A DNA stretch of 64,000 bases from Bacillus sp. MM2020_1 (GTDB lineage Bacteria; Bacillota; Bacilli; Bacillales; Cytobacillaceae). A model generated the notes under the pieces. The model saw only the letters and a program-made list of their open reading frames with translations, was not told the origin of the DNA and made no database searches. The stretch spans positions 62,001 through 126,000 of the forward strand of contig JAANMP010000006.1 of assembly GCA_011250595.1 (NCBI GenBank), written 5' to 3'. This document shows, piece by piece, positions 8,691 through 17,468 of the stretch. Numbering within the stretch: position 1 is the first letter of the stretch; every line of letters starts with the position of its first letter. The translations under genes and the position numbers were made by a program.

Positions 8691-9686
8691 ATGGAACACA
8701 AAATACGGTTGACCAGTGCGGAAATCGGTGGATTATGGGCTATCTATATTCAGGAGAATATGTCTGTTTGTTTACTTACCTATTTTCTTCATCACAATCA
8801 AGATGAAGAAATTAAAAAAATTCTCCAACAGGCCTATGAGATTTCTGAGGGGCATGTCCGGGAGGTCACGGCTATTTTACATGACGAAGGTTTCCCTATC
8901 CCTGATGGATTTTCAGAAAAGGATCTTAATTTATCAGCACCGCCATTATTTTATGATATGTTTGGCCTCAGTTTCGTTTATTCGATGAGCCGAATGAGTA
9001 TGATTAACACAGGGTTTATAACGGTAAATGTGGCAAGAAAAGATGTGATGGATTTTTTTGTTACGATGGTCCAGCAAACCTCGATGTTATATCAGCAATC
9101 GACTAACCTTATGCTCTCGAAGGGAATTTATGATCGTCCGCCAATGATACCCTATCCAAAAGAAGTGAAATATATTGAAAAACTGTCTTATTTAAGTGGG
9201 TTCGGGAAAAAAAGGCCGATAAACGTAGCTGAAATTACAGAAATCTTTTTTAATACGGAGCGGAATTATTTTTCAGTCCTCCTATGTATGGGGTTACTTC
9301 AAGTGGTTACAGACAAGGAGATACATAATTATATTGAGGAAGGCAAGAAAATATCTGAAAAGCAAATCAAAACCTTCAATGATATTCTAATGAAAGAGGA
9401 ACTACTTGGGAATATATCAACAAGTATTGAAGTGACGGATTCAACGGTTTCGCCTTTTTCCGATCGACTTGTAGTCACGCTTTTCCATTCATTGAACGCA
9501 ATTGATATCGCGCTTATCGGCCATGCGTTATCATTATCCATGAGATCAGACCTGACTGCTTATTATCAAAAGTACATTCTAGATATTTTGGTTTATTCGG
9601 CTAAGGGGTTTGACCTAATGGTTGAACGTGGCTGGGCCCAGTTGCCACCACATGCACCAAGTCGAAGGGATCTACAGAAATTGTAA
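8691..9686 (+). CDS. DUF3231 family protein
   Basis: 331 residues made of two related alpha-helical halves (about 1-165 and 166-331). Each begins with an L(T/S)xxEI-type helix and ends with a hydrophobic helix and a short GW-type tail (GWAQLPPHAPS at the C-terminus). This matches DUF3231, a family widespread in spore-forming bacilli whose halves resemble four-helix bundles. No enzymatic motif is evident and function is unknown. An AGGAGGTAGGG site precedes the ATG. A strong terminator and an intergenic repeat element follow. Confidence 0.8.
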   Translation: MEHKIRLTSAEIGGLWAIYIQENMSVCLLTYFLHHNQDEEIKKILQQAYEISEGHVREVTAILHDEGFPIPDGFSEKDLNLSAPPLFYDMFGLSFVYSMSRMSMINTGFITVNVARKDVMDFFVTMVQQTSMLYQQSTNLMLSKGIYDRPPMIPYPKEVKYIEKLSYLSGFGKKRPINVAEITEIFFNTERNYFSVLLCMGLLQVVTDKEIHNYIEEGKKISEKQIKTFNDILMKEELLGNISTSIEVTDSTVSPFSDRLVVTLFHSLNAIDIALIGHALSLSMRSDLTAYYQKYILDILVYSAKGFDLMVERGWAQLPPHAPSRRDLQKL

Positions 9687-9716
9687 GGTTCGCGAATCAT
9701 TTCGCGAACCTTTTCT
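9686..9716 (+). terminator. Intrinsic terminator after the DUF3231 gene
   Basis: AAGGTTCGCGAA-TCAT-TTCGCGAACC followed by TTTTC gives a perfect 12 bp stem beginning at the stop codon. Confidence 0.9.
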
Positions 9717-9740
9717 GCGCTTGCGCTTTTCCTATTGTCT

Positions 9741-9884
9741 AGCGCAAGCGGCCCAGCGGCTAGTGGACTTCGCTCTTTTCCCTACGATAAGTCAATATCG
9801 AATCGCTTCGCTCTCCGTGTTTCCTTTATCTCAGTCAAAGCGCTCCAGTCAATACGCCGCTAAACGGGCCGCTTGCGCTTTTCC
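9741..9884. repeat. Intergenic repeat element, copy 1 (subfamily A)
   Basis: A 144 bp element whose ends form an inverted repeat, GCGCAAGCGGCCC and GGGCCGCTTGCGC. Its interior shares the CTACGATAAGTCAA, ATCGAATCGC and GTGTTTCCTTTATCTCAGT blocks with copies 2 and 3. It lies between the convergent DUF3231 and thioesterase genes, and its right edge runs into the thioesterase stop codon. No plausible protein is encoded. Confidence 0.85.
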
Positions 9885-10396
9885 TATTCCCAAGGTTTAT
9901 GTACTGTCAGCACGCTTGCTAGTTCTTTGCTGCTTTTTCTGTGGACTTTCCGTTTTTCGGCTCGTTCTTTTCCTGTTTCAAACAGCTTTTTTTCCTCTTC
10001 GGTTTCCGGGACGATTCCTGGAACCTTTGTTGGCTTACCGTTGTCATCCAAAGCCACGAACGTTAAAAAGGCAGTCGCGGCAATTTTTCTGTCACCGGAC
10101 ATTAGATTCTCGGCAATCACTTTGACGAAGATTTCCATCGAAGACGTTCCAGTTGACGAGACATATGTCTCGATGCACACTGAATCCTTCGGGGTAATTG
10201 GGCTAAGAAAGTCGACCGAATCAATCGAAGCGGTGACACATTCCGCCCTGGAATGTCTGACTGCCGAAATTGACGCAATCATATCAATATCACTAATTAA
10301 CTTTCCACCGAACAAGGTATTATGGTTATTTACATCATTTGGAAAAATCCTGCTCGTTCTGACGACGCGAGATTCATTACATGTTTTTGTTTCCAT
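9884..10396 (-). CDS. Acyl-CoA thioesterase (hotdog fold)
   Basis: A 170-residue single hotdog-domain thioesterase. The NxHNTLFGGKLISDIDMIAS segment (about 24-43) contains the HDxx-like active region typical of YciA/YkhA and BFIT-type acyl-CoA hydrolases, and the later SVDFLSPITPKDSV strand also fits. It would hydrolyse acyl-CoA thioesters in the cytoplasm. The ATG at 10396 follows GGAGGG. The gene is divergent from nadE. The final codons and the TAG lie against repeat copy 1, so the original C-terminus may have been altered; the last 40 residues are charged and variable in this family, so activity should be unaffected. Confidence 0.88.
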   Translation of the reverse strand: METKTCNESRVVRTSRIFPNDVNNHNTLFGGKLISDIDMIASISAVRHSRAECVTASIDSVDFLSPITPKDSVCIETYVSSTGTSSMEIFVKVIAENLMSGDRKIAATAFLTFVALDDNGKPTKVPGIVPETEEEKKLFETGKERAEKRKVHRKSSKELASVLTVHKPWE

Positions 10397-10523
10397 CCAA
10401 TCCCTCCAAGAACCGTTTCTTATAATTTACCCAGTTCACTAACTTTCTTGTCGTTTTTAGTGAAATTGAGTCATTTGTGGTACATTATTTACTATATCAA
10501 TTGTTTGTCAGGAGGAACACTAA

Positions 10524-11345
10524 ATGGGATTACAAGAACAGATCATGAAGGAGTTAAACATTAATCCGAACATTCAACCACAAGCAGAAATTCGGAAACG
10601 GATTGATTTTTTGAAAAATTACATAGTTAAAACAAAGGCAAAGGGTTTTGTTTTGGGGATTAGTGGTGGTCAAGACTCTACTCTAGCAGGCCGCCTTGCT
10701 CAACTGGCGGTAGAGGAGCTGCGGGGCGAAGGAGTGGATGCCTTATTTATTGCTGTTCGTCTTCCTTACGGAGTCCAGCAGGATGAGGAAGATGCTAAGC
10801 GGTCATTAGCTTTTATAGGTGCCGACCGAGAGACGGCCTTTAATATCAAAACTGCGGTAGATGATGTTCAAAAAGAATATGATGCCAGTTATCAAGGGGC
10901 GGCATTAAGCGATTATCAAAAAGGTAATGTAAAAGCAAGGATGAGAATGATTGCTCAATATGCGATTGGCGGTATGGAAGGACTTCTTGTGATTGGGACT
11001 GATCATGCAGCCGAGGCAGTAACTGGTTTTTATACAAAATATGGCGATGGAGGGGCTGATATCCTTCCGCTTAGCGGCTTAACGAAGCGGCAGGGGAAAG
11101 CCTTGTTAAAAGAATTAGGTGCAGATGAACGCTTGTATTTAAAAATTCCAACGGCAGACTTACTTGACCAAAAACCCGGCCAGGCCGACGAAACCGAATT
11201 AGGCATTACCTATGATGAACTCGATGATTATCTGGAAGGAAAGCCGGTTTCAAAAGAGGTTGCAGGGAAAATTGAACAGCGTTATCTGCTGACAGAACAT
11301 AAACGCCAACTTCCGGCTACCATGTTTGATGAATGGTGGAAGTAA
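10524..11345 (+). CDS. nadE: NH3-dependent NAD synthetase
   Basis: The 273-residue enzyme makes NAD from nicotinate adenine dinucleotide, ATP and ammonia, the last step of NAD synthesis. The ATP-pyrophosphatase P-loop SGGQDS is at 47-52, and the [23 protein letters not shown] region that binds the dinucleotide is intact. Length equals the Bacillus enzyme (272), with no glutaminase domain, so ammonia is the expected donor. AGGAGGAAC precedes the ATG. It is followed by its own terminator and then by a repeat element. Confidence 0.96.
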   Translation: MGLQEQIMKELNINPNIQPQAEIRKRIDFLKNYIVKTKAKGFVLGISGGQDSTLAGRLAQLAVEELRGEGVDALFIAVRLPYGVQQDEEDAKRSLAFIGADRETAFNIKTAVDDVQKEYDASYQGAALSDYQKGNVKARMRMIAQYAIGGMEGLLVIGTDHAAEAVTGFYTKYGDGGADILPLSGLTKRQGKALLKELGADERLYLKIPTADLLDQKPGQADETELGITYDELDDYLEGKPVSKEVAGKIEQRYLLTEHKRQLPATMFDEWWK

Positions 11346-11357
11346 GTAAGAAATAAT

Positions 11358-11389
11358 CAAGAGATTGCCTAGTGCAGTCTCTTTTTTGT
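11358..11389 (+). terminator. Intrinsic terminator after nadE
   Basis: AAGAGATTGC and GCAGTCTCTTTTTTG pair with one mismatch. Confidence 0.85.
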
Positions 11390-11431
11390 TAAAAGAGATT
11401 AAAAAGTATAATTTTCGACTTTGAAAATTGT

Positions 11432-11578
11432 CAGCTCCAGCGCCCTAGCGGCTAGTGTCCTTCGCTCTCCGCCCTACGATAAGTCAACATCGAATCGCCT
11501 TCGGCTCTCCGTGTTTCCTTTATCTCAGTTGGAGTGCTCCAGGCCATACGCCGCTGAACAGGGCGCTTGCGCTTTTCT
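11432..11578. repeat. Intergenic repeat element, copy 2 (subfamily A)
   Basis: A 147 bp element opening with AGCTCCAGCGCCC and closing with GGGCGCTTGCGCTTTTCT; GCGCC and GGCGC at the ends are inverted. The interior is nearly identical to copy 3. It occupies the leader region between nadE and the MASE3 gene. Confidence 0.9.
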
Positions 11579-11695
11579 TAAAGGAAATAATTTCAAAAAA
11601 ATTCATAAAAAATCTATATTTATTCAGATTATTGAGAGCAATCAGCTTTTATAATGAAATAAACAAATATTTCCTTATAAAGGGGGTGTAATGGT

Positions 11696-12904
11696 TTGAA
11701 ATCGAGTTTAACAGAGGGAAAATTACTTATTTACTCAACATTAGCAGTGCTTCTCCTGATGGCTATCCATATTTTCCAACCTCAAATATACGCCATTTAT
11801 AATCCTAAAAATTACGTTGGTTTCCATACACTTCTAGAGTCTTTCAGTATTTCCATTTCAGCTGCCATCATGTTATATGGGCTGAAACAATTTGGAGTGA
11901 CAAGGTCCAGTCGGATGCTTCTCATCGTAATCACGTTTTTCTTAGTTGGGACCCTTGATTTGCTTCACACATTATCCTTCAAAAGTATGCCCTATTTTAT
12001 TACGGAAAGTTCCATTGCAAAAGCAACTTGGTTTTGGGTTTCCGCAAGGTTCTTTCAGGCCCTATTCATATTTTTTATCCTGCTGATCCCAGATCGGAAA
12101 TTAACAAGGGATTACCGAGTGGCGGCCATTATCTTAGGCTATATCATCACAGGTTCCATCGCATTCATTGTTATTCAATATGAAAATAATCTACCGTTGC
12201 TTGTCGTGGAAGGAAAAGGAACAACTTATTTGAAAAATGGAATCGAGTATGTAGTAAGTATTATTCAATTCGGTTCATTACTGATTACTTTATACCAATA
12301 CCATGTAGAAAAAAGTGAAGAAAAATTAGCGATGGCCTTAGCCTTTGTCTTTCTGCTATTAACAAATTTAGTTTTTACTATCTACCAAAGTGTATTTGAT
12401 TTGGATAACTTCTCGGGTCATATCTTTAAAGCGCTGGGTTTTTATTTCATCTTAAAAAGCTTCTATTTTGCACCTGAGAAGGATAAAAGCTCCCAAAACG
12501 AACAGGGGACCAACAAGCTATTGAATGAACTTCCCGGTTTTATTTTTACAGCAGTTAAAAAAGGTAATGACTTTACACTAACGGTTATCGAAGGTGATTT
12601 GCTTCGTCAACTGGGGTTAAACCATGAAGAACTGGTGACAAGGCCGCTAACAGAGGTTTTCTCGCCGAAAAGCGGGACCTTGAATGATTATTGCCATCTT
12701 TCCTTTCGTCTTCAAGAAAGCCTCCGCTTTGAAATGGATTTCATGGAAAAAACTTTGCTTATTTCCATTAAACCAACTCTTGAAGAGGGGCAAAAAGAGA
12801 CTATAATAGGAACTGTTATCGATATGACGGGAGTCCATCACTTTCCCGTTCCCAGAAAAAATGAAAAACGAGATACGAGAAATGTTCAAAAAGTAGTCAT
12901 GTAA
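11696..12904 (+). CDS. MASE3-domain membrane sensor with PAS-like domain, no output domain
   Basis: 402 residues. Residues about 10-260 hold roughly seven membrane helices with MASE3 hallmarks (GFHTLLESFSI, GTLDLLHTLSFK, ATWFWVSARFFQAL). A soluble region (about 275-385) resembles a PAS fold, with LLNELPGFIF at its start and IIGTVIDMTGVHH at its end. MASE3 normally feeds a histidine kinase, GGDEF or phosphatase domain, but this protein stops after the PAS region with a basic tail. Start is TTG at 11696 behind AGGGGGTG; the nearby ATG opens only GTT-TGA. It may act through a separate partner or be the stable remnant of a longer sensor. Confidence 0.8.
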   Translation: MKSSLTEGKLLIYSTLAVLLLMAIHIFQPQIYAIYNPKNYVGFHTLLESFSISISAAIMLYGLKQFGVTRSSRMLLIVITFFLVGTLDLLHTLSFKSMPYFITESSIAKATWFWVSARFFQALFIFFILLIPDRKLTRDYRVAAIILGYIITGSIAFIVIQYENNLPLLVVEGKGTTYLKNGIEYVVSIIQFGSLLITLYQYHVEKSEEKLAMALAFVFLLLTNLVFTIYQSVFDLDNFSGHIFKALGFYFILKSFYFAPEKDKSSQNEQGTNKLLNELPGFIFTAVKKGNDFTLTVIEGDLLRQLGLNHEELVTRPLTEVFSPKSGTLNDYCHLSFRLQESLRFEMDFMEKTLLISIKPTLEEGQKETIIGTVIDMTGVHHFPVPRKNEKRDTRNVQKVVM

Positions 12905-12976
12905 CCCATTTCTAACGGTTACAGGCTCCTTTTTTTGTTTTAACACCCTACTACTTTATCAGAATAAAATTCATCA

Positions 12977-13005
12977 TTGACATAACTCGGAGCGGGTCTT
13001 ATATT
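12977..13005 (+). promoter_or_regulatory. Sigma-A promoter of the APC permease gene
   Basis: TTGACA, 17 bp spacer, TATATT, about 90 bp before the ATG of the permease. Confidence 0.7.
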
Positions 13006-13095
13006 TAATGGGGTAATTTTATATTTAATCAATAGGTAGACTAAAAAACCTTATTTTAAAATAAATAATTCATCAATAGAGCGAGGGATTACACC

Positions 13096-14526
13096 ATGGG
13101 GAACGCAAATAAATTAGGATTTTGGGTGTTAACAGCACTTGTTGTTGGAAATATGGTCGGTTCGGGAATCTTCATGCTGCCAAGCTCCTTATCAGAAGCT
13201 GCAAGTCCTGCCGGCGTCATTTCAGCCTGGCTTATCACAGGACTCGGTGTGTTAATGACAGCACTTGTGTTTGGAAACCTTGCGATTCGCAAACCAAACA
13301 TTTCGGGCGGTCCGCAAATTTATGCAAAAGAACTGTTTAAATCAGGTTCCCATGCCTCTACCTTATCAGGCTTTATGTCATCTTGGGGTTATTGGATAGG
13401 TAATCTTGCAGGGAATGTGGCGATGATCACAACTTTTGCCGGTTATTTATCGACCTTTTTCCCCATTCTAACAAGTCAGGCAGATTGGTTTACGGTTGGA
13501 GGTTTTACCCTTAAGGTCGGAAATGGGTTAACCTTTCTAGTCTGTTCCGTACTGCTTTGGGGAACTCACTTCATCATCCTGCGAGGGATGGAAAGTGCCG
13601 GGAAACTCAATTTTGTTGCAACTGCAGCTAAAGTTGCCGGGTTTATTATCTTTATTATTGTCGGGTTATTTGCTTTTGAAAAAAGTAATATTCTTCCCTT
13701 TATGGCGGTTAGAATGGATGAGGCCGGTCATGCGATCGGTATGTTGAGTCAAATTAATGGTGCAGCCGTAAATACATTATGGGCATTTATTGGTGTAGAA
13801 TCTGCCGTTGTGTTTGCATCGCGTGCCAGAAAACAAACAGAAGTAAAACGAGCGACAATCCTAGGCTTATTTATTGCACTTGGGATATATGTTGGTATAA
13901 GCACGCTTGTCATGGGGATGTTAGACCAAAACACCCTTATGCATTCAGATAAGCCGCTAATTGATGCCATTTCATCTGTATTAGGTCCAATTGCAGGAAA
14001 AATATTAGCAGGTATTGGGTTAATTAGTTTATTTGGTTCCACTATTGGCTGGTTGATGTTAAGTGCAGAAGTTCCCTATCAAGCAGCAAAACAGGGCTTA
14101 TTCCTACCTTCTTTCAAAAGAGAAAATAAAAAGGGTCTGCCATTGTTTTCGATGATAGTTTCGAATGGTTTAGGCCAACTGTTTATTTTATCAACCGTGT
14201 CAAAATCCATTTCTGATGCCTTTGGATTCGTTATTGTCATCGCAACGTTATCTTACTTGGTACCTTACTTTATCTCTTCAGTCTATCAGCTGAAATTAGT
14301 TATTTCAGGGGAGACGTATAAAGATGATCATTCAAGGGTCACTGATGGGATTATTGCTGGGCTGTCCACTATATATTCGGTTTGGGTTATTATTGCAGGT
14401 ACGGCTGATATTAAAACCTTCACCTACGGAATGATGCTAATTGCGAGCGGAATTCTCTTTTACGGACCGCTTTGGAGGAAAGCAAAGGCAACTAATGTGG
14501 CAAGAAAGAAAGCTTTATCAGCATAA
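13096..14526 (+). CDS. APC superfamily basic amino acid antiporter (ArcD-like)
   Basis: 476 residues with about twelve membrane helices. The first helix carries the APC substrate motif VVGNMVGSGIFMLP (about 16-29), and the GPQIYAKELF segment follows. The sequence resembles the basic amino acid/polyamine antiporter group that includes arginine/ornithine exchangers. The arc cluster 9 kb away lacks such a gene within view, so arginine/ornithine exchange is the best guess, but lysine or polyamine exchange is also possible. It has its own promoter at 12977 and terminator, hence is monocistronic. Confidence 0.82.
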   Translation: MGNANKLGFWVLTALVVGNMVGSGIFMLPSSLSEAASPAGVISAWLITGLGVLMTALVFGNLAIRKPNISGGPQIYAKELFKSGSHASTLSGFMSSWGYWIGNLAGNVAMITTFAGYLSTFFPILTSQADWFTVGGFTLKVGNGLTFLVCSVLLWGTHFIILRGMESAGKLNFVATAAKVAGFIIFIIVGLFAFEKSNILPFMAVRMDEAGHAIGMLSQINGAAVNTLWAFIGVESAVVFASRARKQTEVKRATILGLFIALGIYVGISTLVMGMLDQNTLMHSDKPLIDAISSVLGPIAGKILAGIGLISLFGSTIGWLMLSAEVPYQAAKQGLFLPSFKRENKKGLPLFSMIVSNGLGQLFILSTVSKSISDAFGFVIVIATLSYLVPYFISSVYQLKLVISGETYKDDHSRVTDGIIAGLSTIYSVWVIIAGTADIKTFTYGMMLIASGILFYGPLWRKAKATNVARKKALSA

Positions 14527-14538
14527 TTAATTTTTTAT

Positions 14539-14571
14539 CCTATCAGAATTTCTCTGATAGGTTTTTATTTT
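14539..14571 (+). terminator. Intrinsic terminator after the APC permease
   Basis: CCTATCAGA-ATTTC-TCTGATAGG followed by TTTTTATTTT. Confidence 0.9.
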
Positions 14572-14616
14572 ATTAAACAGGGTAAAATAATTTTGATTTC
14601 GTTCACAACTTTTCCT

Positions 14617-14645
14617 TTGACAGATGTTGAACGGTGTAATATGAT
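14617..14645 (+). promoter_or_regulatory. Sigma-A promoter of the tcyABC operon
   Basis: TTGACA, 17 bp, TATGAT, 40 bp before the GTG start of tcyA. Confidence 0.75.
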
Positions 14646-14685
14646 TAAATCCGATAAAAACAATAAGAATTAGGGGGTTTCATCA

Positions 14686-15513
14686 GTGAAAAAACTAACA
14701 ATTATTTTTGCACTCTTATTAAGCTTTATGTTTGTATTAGCAGCATGCGGTAAGGATAATGCCGGTAAAGATAAAAAGGAAACTGACAACAAGACTGCTG
14801 AAAAGGCAGATGATTTATTGAAATCGGTAAAAGATAAAGGAACGCTGTTAATAGGAACAGAAGGTACATATCCTCCCTTCACTTTCCATGATACAAGTGG
14901 TAATCTGACCGGATTTGATGTGGATCTTGCGACTGAAGTTGCTAAACGGATCGGGGTTAAACCTGAATTTAAAGAAACACAGTGGGATGCGATGTTTGCA
15001 GGTTTGGATGCGAAGCGTTTTGATATAATTGCTAACGAAGTTGGGATTCGTCCAGACCGTCAGGAAAAGTATGATTTCTCTGATCCATATATTACGTCTT
15101 CAGGTGTCTTGATTGCTCATAAGGATAACGATAAGGTGAAATCATTTGAAGATATTAAAGGATTAAATGCGGCTCAATCGTTGACTAGTAACTACGGAGA
15201 TATGGCTAAAAAATATGGGGCTAAACTAGTTGGAGTGGATGGTTTCCAGCAGTCAGTTGAGCTCCTTGCCCAAAAACGTGTCGATGTGACCATTAACGAT
15301 AAGCTTTCATTTTTAGATTATAAAAAGCAAAAGCCGGATGCGCCTATCAAGGTTGTCGCTACCGCGGATGACGCTTCTTCAAGCGGCTTTATGTTTAGAA
15401 AGAAAAGTGGAAAACTTGTGGATGAAGTAAATAAAGCGCTAAACGATATCATTAATGATGGTACTTACAAAAAAATCTCTGAGAAATGGTTTGGTGAAGA
15501 TGTACTTAAATAG
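14686..15513 (+). CDS. tcyA: Cystine-type ABC transporter substrate-binding lipoprotein
   Basis: 275 residues. A lipoprotein signal ends in VLAAC with the lipidated cysteine at 21, followed by a charged linker and a family-3 solute-binding domain (GTEGTYPPFTFHD at about 58-70, then GFDVDLATEVAKRIG). The protein would sit on the outer face of the membrane and deliver ligand to the downstream permease. The permease and ATPase best match cystine importers of the TcyABC/FliY-YecSC group, so L-cystine is the likely ligand, though other polar amino acids are possible. Translation starts at GTG 14686 behind TTAGGGGG. Confidence 0.85.
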   Translation: MKKLTIIFALLLSFMFVLAACGKDNAGKDKKETDNKTAEKADDLLKSVKDKGTLLIGTEGTYPPFTFHDTSGNLTGFDVDLATEVAKRIGVKPEFKETQWDAMFAGLDAKRFDIIANEVGIRPDRQEKYDFSDPYITSSGVLIAHKDNDKVKSFEDIKGLNAAQSLTSNYGDMAKKYGAKLVGVDGFQQSVELLAQKRVDVTINDKLSFLDYKKQKPDAPIKVVATADDASSSGFMFRKKSGKLVDEVNKALNDIINDGTYKKISEKWFGEDVLK

Positions 15514-16198
15514 TATTTTTGCTGACCCCGAAAGAATGGACAGGTTAATTGAGATTGCAAAGACTTCCCTCCGGCCGCTGCTGGAGGGTGCTGTTATGAA
15601 TACCATTCCATTAACAATTATTTCGTTTATCATTGGGATTATTCTGGCGGTGTTAACAGCCCTTGCCCGAATTTCTCAAGTGAAATTCTTTCAGGGGATT
15701 GCCAGATTTTATGTTTCGGCGATTCGCGGAACGCCATTGCTTGTTCAGTTATTCATTATTTTCTATGGACTTCCTAATATCGGAGTTACCTTGGATCCAT
15801 TTATTTCCGCAGTGATTGGTTTTTCGCTGAGTGTCGGAGCCTATGCTTCAGAAATCATTCGAGCTGCGATTATCTCCATTCCTAAGGGGCAGTGGGAAGC
15901 CGCATATTCGATTGGAATGACCTATACCCAGGCGTTAAAAAGAATCATTCTTCCGCAAGCTGCAAGAGTATCCATACCGCCATTATCGAATTCATTTATC
16001 AGCCTTGTAAAAGATACTTCTCTTGCGTCAGTTGTCCTTGTAACAGAGATGTTCCGCCGGGCCCAAGAAATTGCCTCAACCACCTATGAATTTTTATTGG
16101 TATACGTAGAGGCAGCATTTCTTTATTGGGTCATTTGCTTTTTCCTTTCGATCTTGCAAGGATATTTGGAGAAGAGAATGGACCGGTACACGTCTTAA
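15500..16198 (+). CDS. tcyB: Cystine-type ABC transporter permease
   Basis: 232 residues with about five membrane helices and the amino-acid permease EAA-like loop (SIPKGQWEAAYSIGMTYTQALKRIILPQA). The region FYVSAIRGTPLLVQLFIIFYGLP and the LSNSFISLVKDTSLA segment closely follow cystine permeases. The ATG at 15500 overlaps the end of tcyA by 14 bp, suggesting translational coupling; a longer reading from 15455 would overlap further and has no ribosome binding site. It forms the membrane channel of the importer with TcyC. Confidence 0.87.
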   Translation: MYLNSIFADPERMDRLIEIAKTSLRPLLEGAVMNTIPLTIISFIIGIILAVLTALARISQVKFFQGIARFYVSAIRGTPLLVQLFIIFYGLPNIGVTLDPFISAVIGFSLSVGAYASEIIRAAIISIPKGQWEAAYSIGMTYTQALKRIILPQAARVSIPPLSNSFISLVKDTSLASVVLVTEMFRRAQEIASTTYEFLLVYVEAAFLYWVICFFLSILQGYLEKRMDRYTS

Positions 16199-16213
16199 TG
16201 AGGGAGTTTTACG

Positions 16214-16948
16214 ATGATTTCAATTAAAGGATTATATAAGCAATTTGGTCAATTAGAGGTCTTAAAAGGGATTGACCTCGTCGTTGAAAAAGGAAAAGTG
16301 GTCGTTGTCATCGGTCCGTCGGGTTCTGGTAAGACCACGATGCTTAGATGTTTGAATGTGCTCGAAACTCCGACTAAAGGTGTTATTTCCATTGAAGGTC
16401 AAAGCATGGACTTTTCAAAGTCTGTACCGAAAAAAAATATTGCGTCGTTCCGGCGCTTAACAGGGATGGTTTTTCAAAGCTATAATCTTTTTCCGCATAA
16501 AACAGCTCTTGAGAATGTCATGGAAGGGCCTATTATTGTTAAAGGTGAGAGTAAAGATGAGGCTCGGAAAAAAGCTAATGCATTGCTTGAAAAAGTCGGA
16601 CTTGGTGATAAAATTGATTACTTCCCTGCCCAGCTTTCCGGCGGTCAGCAGCAACGTGTCGGCATTGCACGGGCACTGGCAATGGAGCCTGAAGTGATGC
16701 TCTTTGACGAGCCGACTTCCGCACTGGACCCTGAGCTGGTGGGGGAAGTATTAAAAGTCATGAAGGACCTTGCCAGTGAAGGCATGACGATGATTGTTGT
16801 GACCCATGAAATGCGCTTTGCCCGCGAAGCAGCCGATGAAGTGATATTCATGGATCAAGGTGTGATTGTCGAAAGGAACAAGCCGGATGAGATTTTTACC
16901 CATCCAAAAGAAGAACGAACAAGGAAGTTCTTGAATATGATTCAATAA
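16214..16948 (+). CDS. tcyC: Cystine-type ABC transporter ATPase
   Basis: 244-residue polar amino acid transport ATPase. Walker [10 protein letters not shown] (34-42), Q-loop [16 protein letters not shown], signature [15 protein letters not shown] (141-155) and Walker [14 protein letters not shown] are complete. It lies 15 bp after tcyB and closes the operon before a weak terminator. No S-box or T-box precedes the operon, so sulfur control, if present, must act at the promoter. Confidence 0.9.
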   Translation: MISIKGLYKQFGQLEVLKGIDLVVEKGKVVVVIGPSGSGKTTMLRCLNVLETPTKGVISIEGQSMDFSKSVPKKNIASFRRLTGMVFQSYNLFPHKTALENVMEGPIIVKGESKDEARKKANALLEKVGLGDKIDYFPAQLSGGQQQRVGIARALAMEPEVMLFDEPTSALDPELVGEVLKVMKDLASEGMTMIVVTHEMRFAREAADEVIFMDQGVIVERNKPDEIFTHPKEERTRKFLNMIQ

Positions 16949-16953
16949 GGTGT

Positions 16954-16985
16954 TGTAGCCATGTGCTATGGCACTTTTTGTTTTT
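16954..16985 (+). terminator. Weak terminator after tcyC
   Basis: GCCAT-GTGCT-ATGGC followed by ACTTTTTGTTTTTT, a five-base-pair stem. Confidence 0.55.
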
Positions 16986-17094
16986 TAAAGCCTGTTTTCG
17001 CATAGAATATTGTTAAAAACACAAGGATAATCATATTTTATGTAAAATTACACTAAGATATTTGGACATTAATGATTTTTTAGCGACTTGTCCT

Positions 17095-17200
17095 TCTTAT
17101 GGGCGAATTTTTGAGTTCAATGGGCGAATTTAAGGTTTTTATAGGCGAATTTTGGTGTTCAATGGGCGAATCTAGATTTTTACGAGCGAATCTAAAAAAA
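17095..17200. repeat. Tract of five GGCGAAT-type direct repeats
   Basis: Five copies of GGGCGAATYT-like cores (the last with AGCGAATCT) recur every 20-26 bp, separated by T-rich spacers such as TTGAGTTCAAT. This fills the middle of the 520 bp gap between tcyC and yuaF; the remainder of the gap holds the tcyC terminator and the sigma-W promoter region. Confidence 0.8.
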
Positions 17201-17335
17201 CACAAAATTTTGGAAATGAGTATTTCTAAAAGATCTCAGTATAAGGAAAAATTCATAATTTCTCCTTATTAGCACGGCAGGATTTCGACAAGTTTTATCG
17301 AAATTTTAATAAATCTGGAAATTTTTTAGGAAAAG

Positions 17336-17361
17336 TGAAACTTTACCATAATTTAATCGTA
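17336..17361 (+). promoter_or_regulatory. Sigma-W promoter of the yuaF-floT operon
   Basis: TGAAAC followed by exactly 16 bp and CGTA reproduces the sigma-W consensus (TGAAAC-N16-CGTA). In B. subtilis the homologous yuaF-floT operon belongs to the sigma-W cell-envelope stress regulon. Confidence 0.88.
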
Positions 17362-17389
17362 AGTAAGTTATATACATAGGAAAGGACAG

Positions 17390-17425
17390 ATGCTTATGGA
17401 TGAGGAGTGGTGGTTAACTACCTAA
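17390..17425 (+). CDS. Possible 11-codon leader peptide MLMDEEWWLTT
   Basis: Directly downstream of the sigma-W promoter, an AGGAAAGG site is followed by an ATG and eleven codons containing tandem Trp codons. The last codons lie in the 5' arm of a hairpin (AACTACC/GGTAGTT, 17416-17439) that is followed by a T-run. The arrangement resembles a leader peptide/attenuator. It could also be chance, since the frame is so short. Confidence 0.3.
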   Translation: MLMDEEWWLTT

Positions 17426-17442
17426 ATGAAACGGTAGTTTTT
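17416..17442 (+). terminator. Terminator-like hairpin in the yuaF leader
   Basis: AACTACC and GGTAGTT form a 7 bp stem with a 10 bp loop and a TTTTT run, between the sigma-W promoter and yuaF. It could reduce read-through into the operon. Confidence 0.45.
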
Positions 17443-17468
17443 AAAATGAATAAGAAGGATTGATGTGT

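Noticed and set aside
9622-10125. Plus-strand ORF across repeat copy 1 and the thioesterase
   Set aside because: It is antisense to a clear thioesterase and runs through a terminator and repeat; residue composition is atypical.
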